A stretch of DNA of 31,569 nt, taken from the NCBI GenBank assembly GCA_002811645.1, contig PDIP01000115.1, forward strand, positions 1-31,569, written 5' to 3'. This DNA comes from Corallochytrium limacisporum. Taxonomy: Eukaryota; Opisthokonta. Made by a program: the position numbers and the translations under genes. This document shows positions 1 to 6,890 of this stretch, piece after piece. How positions within the stretch are numbered: position 1 is the first letter of the stretch; each line of letters opens with the position of its first letter. A model generated the notes under the pieces. The model searched no databases. It saw only the letters and a list, made by a program, of their open reading frames with translations, and was not told the DNA's origin.

Positions 1-893
1 GCCCAAGTGCGGTGGCCCACCACACCCCTGAAGACGCAGATTCTGGATACGTTGAGGTGGCAATTTCTCATATGTTTATTACTGACAATGGGAGTTGGAG
101 GAATCCGAAGTCTTGAGTAGACCAGCACTTGCACACAAAAACACGCACGCACGCACGCACTGGGAGAATCCCCGGGAGTGGGGGGGGGCTTGCTGCGGTG
201 GATCGAGGGATGGTCCATCCCTCCTCTCCCCTCCCCCTTTTCCTTCACTTACCCTCCTCCTCCCCCGAAACTTTCGCAAGTTGCACAGAATGCACAGATA
301 AGTACAGTACATTTACAACCTGCTCAGGCGCTTAGATCATCTGTGGGCATTACGGTGCGTTGTACGGGTCCCAAACATGGGCTCTCCCGGGTTCGTTCGG
401 TTGGCCCAGCAGTACAATTAAGAAAAAAAAATTATAGGGACTACGAAGAGATCGCGATTCTTCGCGGTGGTTGTGGGTATGTTGGAAGCAGTGTGCAATT
501 TTGATGTGTCGGTGGTGTGTGCAGACAGATTTGGTGTCTTCTGTGCGTGAGTGTGTGCCTGTTGTAATGATAATGTGCGAGCGTTCACCACCGGCAGCAC
601 AGAGAATGGATTAAAAAAGTTTTTCGGTGTGAGAAATTGGATAAGGAAGAAGAGACGATACCTTTTTGGTTCATGGGTCTGAATCCATGGTGGTATAAAA
701 AGGGACTACTACATACTATTCCGCTAACTATTGACTTGGAAGAGCTTAATCAGATTCTTTGGGACTATTGAGCAGGGTACTAATCACTGTACAGGATCCA
801 AGTTCATTCCTCCCAAGTCGAGAAGAAGCCTGCGGCAGTTTATTTGTTCAAACACAACACGCAGTTGACCACAGACACAGTATCATTTGAACC
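1..893. other. 5' flank of the RMDN3-like gene, no clear gene
   Basis: No convincing coding frame is seen. The stretch holds an ACGC tetranucleotide run (about 141-160), a short G-run near 180-188, a CT-rich tract (about 210-260), an A-run near 421-430 and a TATA box at 694-701. The first 80 bases could be the end of a neighbouring gene but are too short to judge. Confidence 0.5.
694..701 (+). promoter_or_regulatory. TATA box of the RMDN3-like gene
   Basis: TATAAAAA followed by GGG lies about 190 bases upstream of the ATG at 894. It is a near-perfect TATA match on the correct strand. It would place the transcription start near 725 and leave a 5' leader of roughly 170 bases. Inferred from sequence only. 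Confidence 0.5.
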
Positions 894-1895
894 ATGGCCG
901 ACGGACTGGGATTCACTGGCCAGCTTGCCCTGGCTGCCCTTGCTGGCATTGGCATCGGTGTCATGAGCATGCGCTTGGCCCAAAGCCAGGGACCAAGCAA
1001 CGAGCACCTCGTGGTCCTGAAAGACATTGCCAAAAACCTTGCCGAGATCAACAAGAACATGAGCTCTGGCGCTGCAAAGACGAACGGAATTGCCATTGGC
1101 GCTGCCAAGGCTGCTGTTGGTGCTGGCGAGACTGGCGACTATCAACAATTCCACGACGCCAGCAACATGGACATGTTTGACCAGTCTGGTGCACAGATTG
1201 GAGACAATGACGCTGTCAAGGATGAAGCCGACCGCATGCGCGAGACCGGCGATTACAACGAATGCTTCCAGCTGCTGGTCAAGACCTACGAGGCTACAGA
1301 TGCCGAGGACTGCGGTCTGATGTGGCGCATTGCCCGTGCCTACTACGACATGGCTGAGAATGAGACAGACAGGGAGAACAAGAAGTTCTACACCGAAAAG
1401 GGTCTCGAGTGGGCTGAACAGGCACTGGAGAATGGTGATAATGACGCGGACTGTCATTTGTGGTTTGCCGTCATGCGCCAGCGCAACAGCGAATTCTACG
1501 GCCCGAAGGAGCGTATTGAGGAGGCCTTCGTCTTCAAGGAGCATGCTCTCAAGGCCCTAGAGCTCAACGACCAGCACTACCTCGCCTACCATCTGCTTGG
1601 CCGCTGGTGCTTCGAGATCTCCAACATGACGTGGTTGGAACGCCGTGCTGCGAGCGCCCTGTTCGGCACCCCGCCCACCTCCACCTACGAAGAGGCCAAG
1701 GAATACTTTGAGAAGTGCGATAGCATCCGGGACACCTGGAAGCTGAACAAGTACTGGCTGGCCAAGTCCTGCATTTCCATCAACGACAAGCCGGGCGCAC
1801 GGGCCGTGCTGCAGGAGGCCTGCCGGACGCCTGCCGACAGCGCAGAGGACTCTCAGCCGCTCCGCGATTGTGAGGCTCTGCTGCAGACCGTGTAA
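894..1895 (+). CDS. RMDN3: RMDN3/PTPIP51-like TPR protein, probable mitochondrial outer-membrane tether
   Basis: A 333-residue member of the regulator of microtubule dynamics family. Animal RMDN3/PTPIP51 sits in the mitochondrial outer membrane and joins it to the ER through VAP proteins. One hydrophobic segment lies at residues 8-27 and a short amphipathic, possibly coiled, stretch at 37-56. The TPR region runs from about 100 to the end. Its family signatures are LMWRIARAYYDMAE, ADCHLWFAV, HLLGRWCFEISNMTWLERR and ALFGTPPTSTYEEA. An FFAT-like segment lies between membrane anchor and TPR domain (residues 85-91). The start has a strong context (ACCATGG). The protein is shorter than human RMDN3 because the disordered linker is reduced. 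It converges on DDX23 with a 273-base spacer. Family assignment is very secure; the RMDN3 subtype rests on the N-terminal anchor and linker motif. Confidence 0.93.
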   Translation: MADGLGFTGQLALAALAGIGIGVMSMRLAQSQGPSNEHLVVLKDIAKNLAEINKNMSSGAAKTNGIAIGAAKAAVGAGETGDYQQFHDASNMDMFDQSGAQIGDNDAVKDEADRMRETGDYNECFQLLVKTYEATDAEDCGLMWRIARAYYDMAENETDRENKKFYTEKGLEWAEQALENGDNDADCHLWFAVMRQRNSEFYGPKERIEEAFVFKEHALKALELNDQHYLAYHLLGRWCFEISNMTWLERRAASALFGTPPTSTYEEAKEYFEKCDSIRDTWKLNKYWLAKSCISINDKPGARAVLQEACRTPADSAEDSQPLRDCEALLQTV

Positions 1896-2168
1896 ACTCG
1901 AAAAATCAACCAGCCCACACTCACAATCTGAACAGGACGAAGATAGCACGTATGCACAACACGGGACGGGAATTATATGAAGCAAGTACCGGGACACATT
2001 TTCGTATGATAACACCGTATGGTGCGCCCTACTGTCCCTCTTGAGTCGTTCTCACCGTGTAAAGTAGACAAGATCATGAAAAGGACATAGTACTTCATAT
2101 TACATGTAGTTTTAAGCAAGTTTTACTTTTCAAAACATCCCATCGAGGAAACGTTGGGAGGACATGTT
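1896..2168. other. Convergent 3'-3' spacer
   Basis: This 273-base spacer lies between the stop of the RMDN3-like gene and the stop of DDX23, so it must hold both 3' ends. It is moderately AT-rich, with no homopolymer or microsatellite tracts and no canonical AATAAA that I can see. Confidence 0.5.
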
Positions 2169-4109
2169 TTATTCGGTGATGTGCGGCTGCACTGCTGCAC
2201 CATTTGGCACCTGAGAAGCGCCATGGCGGCTCAGCCACATAGGACAGCGCGAGTTCTCCGACCGTTCCATGACCCGCCGGAGATCGTAAAACATTGCAGA
2301 ATCGTCCTCAGTAACGAGAGTGATCGCCTTGCCTCTGCGTCCTGCACGGCCTGTGCGTCCAATGCGGTGTGTATAGTCCTGAATACTTTTGGGCAGGTCG
2401 TAATTTATAACCAAACCAACGTCTTTGATATCAATGCCACGTCCTAGAACATCGGTACCAATGAGAATGTTCAATTTCCCTTGTTTTACTGCTCTCATAA
2501 TCTGTTCTCGTTCGCTTTGCTCCATGCCACCGTGTAGACCAGCAGCATGAAACCCTGAGTCGGAAAGAGTCTCGGTGATAGGATCGACCGTGTTTCGTTG
2601 GTTCACAAAGATCATGATGGGTCTGCCCCTCAACTTGTCCACATACTCCTCAACAATTTCTGAGAGCCTCTGTCGCTTGACGCTCTTACTGGACAGCATC
2701 TCGACGTTCTGGACGACCGTGTCAGCTGTGCCGCCAGCACCTTGCCTCTGACCAACAGTCACAGTCACGGACCCCTCAAGATAAGTCAATGCCAGGCTGT
2801 GCAATTTGGGTGGCATGGTAGCGGTAAACATTACAGTTTGGACTCGTTTTGAGGTGGCCACATCACTATCCTTACCGTTGGCAAGCAGCAGAGGATACTC
2901 GAGTCCTTCCTCTTCAACTCCTGCGACACTTGTTCGCGCCTTTCCGTTCGTCTCCGCTCCCGTGTTGTCCTCCCGCGGAATAAACTCGAGAATTGCTTTC
3001 ACATCTGCTTCAAAACCCATGTCGATCATGCGATCCGCTTCGTCCAGGACAACGTAGCTGGTCCGGGTTAAGACTAGGTACCGGTCCTCTAGCAGATCCT
3101 TCAGCCGACCCGGCGTGGCAACCACAATGTCCACACTCTTGGAGTCCTGTAGCTGCTGAATCTGCTTCTGCCGATCCTGACCCCCGACCAAAGTCACAAC
3201 CGTGAGTTTGAGACTGTGGGTGAATTTCTCGGCCTCCATAGTGATCTGTTGTGCCAGTTCACGGGTCGGTGCCAGCACCAACCCAATCGGCCCCAGGCTT
3301 TCTTCGCCACGGTTTGAGCCATGCGCGGATGTCGAGTCCATAAACATGCGGATAAGCAGTGGAAGAATAAACGCCACGGTTTTACCACTGCCTGTCTGCG
3401 CCAGACCGATCATGTCAACACCTTTCAGAGCAATCGGAATGGCTGCCATTTGGATGGGAGTCGGTGTCAGATACTTGTGGCGCCTTATCAAGAGATCTAA
3501 AAGTCGGTCCGGAATGAAGTGTCCATCTTGCCAAGTCCGCATGGGTCGCGGTAGGTCGTGATGGCCGCGCGTCGCAAGAGCATATTTGTCCCGGAACATG
3601 CGCCAGTCTCTCTCTGTCATAGAGTGTCTCGGTTTGAGATGAAAATCTGTTGACTGTTCAATTTTCTGTCCTTTCCCATGCCTATCTAGTAGGTCATCAC
3701 GTGCCAACCTCTTTGGTACCGATGCCTTTGCAACAGTCCGGGCAAGTTCGAAGTCGAGATCTTCTGAACTGTCCGACTCGTCATCTGAACTCAACGTGTG
3801 CGAGAATCCCTTGTGTCTCTTCGCCGGCGTAGACTTCTTACGCTGTCTATGTTGTGTAGGGTCTTCAGCACCAGCACCATCTGCTTGCGCGACGAAACGA
3901 TCATAGATGGTGCCATTCACCTGCGACCGCTCAATGGATGACTTCTCTTCCTCTCTGCGTTGGCGCTTCAAACTCTTTTCCAGATCGCGAGAGAGCCTGT
4001 CTGTTAGTAATACAGTAGAAGAAGCTTCCTCATCGGTGTGCGTGACACTAGATCCTTTTCCGGAGTCCGCCGCCAGGCCCCTCGGCCGACGCTTTCGGCC
4101 AAGCGGCAT
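2169..4109 (-). CDS. DDX23: DEAD-box RNA helicase Prp28/DDX23 (U5 snRNP)
   Basis: A 646-residue DEAD-box ATPase. Prp28/DDX23 displaces U1 from the 5' splice site so that U6 can pair there. Motifs in order: the family lead-in MTERDWRMFRDKY (164-176); Q motif TPTPIQ (215-220); AQTGSGKT (237-244); PTRELAQ (281-287); TPGR (332-335); DEAD (356-359); TAT (429-431); IFVNQ (500-504); RGIDI (557-561); HRIGRTGRAG (581-590). The low-complexity insert between DEAD and TAT (about 378-420) and the FTATMPP form of motif III are typical of Prp28. The N-terminus is basic and acidic with an SSDDESDSSEDLD stretch, but I do not find the F-x-W-D-type motif of the DDX23 N-terminal region. The ATG at 4109 (A at -3) is chosen; the open frame continues four codons upstream only to a TTG. 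Its presence implies an active spliceosome although the confident genes here lack introns. Confidence 0.93.
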   Translation of the reverse strand: MPLGRKRRPRGLAADSGKGSSVTHTDEEASSTVLLTDRLSRDLEKSLKRQRREEEKSSIERSQVNGTIYDRFVAQADGAGAEDPTQHRQRKKSTPAKRHKGFSHTLSSDDESDSSEDLDFELARTVAKASVPKRLARDDLLDRHGKGQKIEQSTDFHLKPRHSMTERDWRMFRDKYALATRGHHDLPRPMRTWQDGHFIPDRLLDLLIRRHKYLTPTPIQMAAIPIALKGVDMIGLAQTGSGKTVAFILPLLIRMFMDSTSAHGSNRGEESLGPIGLVLAPTRELAQQITMEAEKFTHSLKLTVVTLVGGQDRQKQIQQLQDSKSVDIVVATPGRLKDLLEDRYLVLTRTSYVVLDEADRMIDMGFEADVKAILEFIPREDNTGAETNGKARTSVAGVEEEGLEYPLLLANGKDSDVATSKRVQTVMFTATMPPKLHSLALTYLEGSVTVTVGQRQGAGGTADTVVQNVEMLSSKSVKRQRLSEIVEEYVDKLRGRPIMIFVNQRNTVDPITETLSDSGFHAAGLHGGMEQSEREQIMRAVKQGKLNILIGTDVLGRGIDIKDVGLVINYDLPKSIQDYTHRIGRTGRAGRRGKAITLVTEDDSAMFYDLRRVMERSENSRCPMWLSRHGASQVPNGAAVQPHITE

Positions 4110-5094
4110 GCTTGGTCTCAAGTTCGGGCCGCTATGATTCGTTCATACTGCGCAGCCAAGAAGAGGAAGTTTCTCCTGTGGCAAGTTAGCATTTTCTGTA
4201 CGCGTCCCGAAACAAAAACTGCTTGGAGGAGCTAGCAACTGGGCGTAAATACGACGACGTTCTGCTGCCTGTGGGTGCGCTCCTTTGAAGGGACTTTGCG
4301 GGCTTTCCTACGCACATCCAGCGCCCTGGTCTGACTATTTTACAACCGGACGTCTTCGAATCCATGGCTCCGCCTTCGCAATACTAAGTGAACTGAACAT
4401 TCTGAAATCGCATACTTAGTCTACCGCCCACCCCCTTTTTTCGCGTTTCGATAGTATTGAGTCGGGCCGCACCCCCACACTTCCAAAGTAACGATTTTTG
4501 CATGTGAGGTCAGAGCGGCCGGCCCCCAAAATCACGTATGCTCCCATCTGGCAGCGCTGCTTGAACTTTGGGGTGATGCAGTGTCGCTTGTCCGATGCAA
4601 CCGGTCAATTGGCACCCCTGTACCATGGTCCTCCCATCGCCATCGTACGTTCGCCATCATGGGTAAAGATTTGGGGTATGCTGGAGGCTTTGCATGGTGC
4701 GACAGCTTGATGTCTGCGTCAAGATGCCAGCATCTGCTGATAACATCCGGCAACACATTCGTCTGACTACCCATTCATCGCACGAAGGCTCACGAAGAAA
4801 GAAGAAGAAAAGGGGGGCCCGAAAAAAATTCCTTTTCTCAAAACACCGTTTCTTCGGTGTAAGAACCGAGTCGCGTGGTCCTGCTGCGTCCCCGTACCAG
4901 GCGTCATTGTTGCCTTTTTGTCGCATACGTTTACTGTATACTGCCCCCGATGTTGAGAAGACTAAACACCGGGGCAGCGCACGGTCGATCCCAATCCATC
5001 GCTCTCCGGGGTGACTCACCCCCAATGCACTTTTTCTTTCTTTTCAAATCTTTTCTTTCAGTTGCGGGCCGGGGGGGGATGGAAATCGAATATC

Positions 5095-5122
5095 CTTCTT
5101 TCTTTCTTTCTTTTTTTTTTTT
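5095..5122. repeat. TTTC microsatellite running into a T tract
   Basis: Short tandem TTTC units followed by about a dozen T's, directly downstream of a G8 run (5071-5078). Low-complexity DNA in an upstream region. Confidence 0.8.
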
Positions 5123-5374
5123 GAGAGTAGGTCAGCAAGTGAAAATGGAGAATCGATATCCTTGCTTGCGTGACTTAAAAAAAAATTGGAGAAAAAGGAG
5201 GTGCCCTGCGTACCGTCGCAGCTCCGTCCGCCCTTCCCTTCGCAGACAACCCCTTTTTTCAATTTTGCCGCGTGCCCCGGGGCCGGCAAGTACGTTGTAA
5301 ATAAAAGGTGGCTATCAGATCCAGCGAGCGGGTCTGTGCCCCATGTCTTCGTTTCTTTTAACCACGGGCAAAGG

Positions 5375-5390
5375 CACACACACACACACA
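5375..5390. repeat. (CA)8 microsatellite
   Basis: Eight uninterrupted CA dinucleotides. Confidence 0.9.
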
Positions 5391-5546
5391 GAGTCTCCCT
5401 CGGCATCGGTCTCGGTCGGTCAAATGAGCGGTTCCCCGGAGTTAATATTTTCTTTTGGGCACACACCGAACCGTCCCCACCGGCAGGCAGGCGTGACCGG
5501 CAGTAAGAAAACGTTGTGCGAGGCACAGGAGGGGGACAAGGGACGC

Positions 5547-5577
5547 AGAGAGAGAGAGAGAGAGAAGGAGGGGGGGG
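5547..5577. repeat. (AG)9 microsatellite followed by a G8 run
   Basis: A purine-only tract on the + strand: nine AG units, a short AAGGA linker, then eight G's. Similar GA-plus-G/C-run pairs recur near 12971-13011 and 30455-30498. Confidence 0.85.
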
Positions 5578-6004
5578 AAGAGAGTTACTGTGTGGGAACC
5601 CCCTTCATTTTGTGGGGCAACACATTGGCTCGGTGGTCGCCATTGCTACACAGACCCGCTGTAATTTGGGGGCTGTTTTGCGCTGGCCATAGAGGATTTG
5701 GGTTGTGACGACATGCATTCCGAACGTTGAAACCAAGTGTGCACCTGGTAGCCCTGGGCATATGTATTGGCACTGAACAGTGTCATTTACGGACGAATCA
5801 TTCGGTTATACAATTCTACAGATTTTGGGCACAGACGAGCTATTAGTTGTGCACAAGATGAAATAATTCCAATGTTTCGAGTGCTGGTGGCGATACACAT
5901 CCCTTAAAGAACATACGACAGACTCTGAAGCGACACAAACATAGTATAGATGGGTAGGTGAGTGATTACAATGTACTAGCAGCGTATAGAGAGTCAGAGT
6001 AGCA

Positions 6005-6661
6005 ATGTCAGTAGCAACACTTGCGGGCCGCGTGGGTAGTAATCTACTTCGGTTCCGTGACGTGTTTACAGCTGCGGTTGAGAAACGACCTTTTGCCCAC
6101 CGGGTGCTCCTGACCATGACGATGTACGGTATTAGTGATGTTTCCTGTCAGTACATCTTTGTGGACAAGCCTGGCATTGACTGGAGTCGCACAGCCAAGA
6201 TGGTTGCCGTCGGTGGCGTAGTGGGTGCACAGGTTACCCCATGGCTCTGGTTCCTCAACAGTCCAACGGGCCCCGGGACTCCCTTCCGCAAACTCATTGT
6301 GGATATGAGCCTGTTTGCGCCATGGATCACAAGCTGTGTATTCACAACACACACCTTCCTCGACTCGAACATTGCGTGGGAAGACAAGGTCAGCCATAGT
6401 GCCAAGCGCATTGAGAATGACCTTGTGCCAACTTGGATTCGGGCCTGCAGCTACTGGCCCGTGGTGAACTTCTTGAACTTCAAGTACGTCACGCCCCCTA
6501 ACCAGCTCTTTGGGATCCTAGGTGCTAGCTTCGTCTGGAACGCATATATCAGCTTCGTGACCAACAAGGGCCTGCAGGAGGACGATCCGACGGAATCTGA
6601 AGAAGAGGTTATGGAGAAGCGGGTCAGTCAACCCATCATCCTATCGGTCCGGGAAGACTAA
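6005..6661 (+). CDS. Mpv17/PMP22-family membrane protein
   Basis: A 218-residue protein of the Mpv17/PMP22/Sym1 family, small four-helix proteins of the mitochondrial inner or peroxisomal membrane linked to channel activity and mtDNA maintenance. Family marks are YGISDVSCQ (41-49), a hydrophobic stretch with VTPWLWFLN (77-85), and the C-terminal signature with WIRACSYWP (144-152), an N-F pair (158-159), a PP turn (164-165) and VWNAYISF (177-184). After this the protein ends in an acidic tail of about 30 residues that is longer than in MPV17 itself. The start ATG has G at -3. It converges on the phosphodiesterase with a 229-base spacer. Family is clear; which paralogue (MPV17, MPV17L, MPV17L2, PXMP2) and which organelle cannot be decided. 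Confidence 0.9.
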   Translation: MSVATLAGRVGSNLLRFRDVFTAAVEKRPFAHRVLLTMTMYGISDVSCQYIFVDKPGIDWSRTAKMVAVGGVVGAQVTPWLWFLNSPTGPGTPFRKLIVDMSLFAPWITSCVFTTHTFLDSNIAWEDKVSHSAKRIENDLVPTWIRACSYWPVVNFLNFKYVTPPNQLFGILGASFVWNAYISFVTNKGLQEDDPTESEEEVMEKRVSQPIILSVRED

Positions 6662-6890
6662 TAGTTAGGTTCAACATGCTGGTACGTGTTGCAAACAATG
6701 CATATGTTTCATCATTTTTGGTCACATTCATTCCCATCAGTATCATTGTCTCCATTTTTCACTGCGTATGCGCAATCTTGTGGCATGAGTTAGGAAATCC
6801 ACCCAATTGCTTGAGTGGTACTGTACATATTTAATATTGATTCCCTGACCGTAGGCATTTGATCAATAGAAATCTTGTTATTTCGTTTCC
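6662..6890. other. Convergent 3'-3' spacer
   Basis: A 229-base AT-rich spacer between the stops of the Mpv17-like gene and the phosphodiesterase. On the minus strand an ATTAAA (6830-6835) could serve the phosphodiesterase. No microsatellites or G/C runs are present. Confidence 0.45.

Larger units (their letters stand above)
4110..6004. other. Divergent intergenic region, DDX23 and Mpv17-like 5' sides
   Basis: No supported gene. It contains pyrimidine-rich and G-rich low-complexity DNA: a G8 run at 5071-5078, a TTTC/T tract at about 5095-5122, (CA)8 at 5375-5390, and (AG)9 followed by a G8 run at 5547-5577. Its open frames cover these repeats and look like chance. Confidence 0.5.

Noticed and set aside
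840-1544. A 234-codon minus-strand frame opposite the RMDN3-like gene
   Set aside because: It is the antisense shadow of a gene with clear homology and codon bias; the product resembles nothing.
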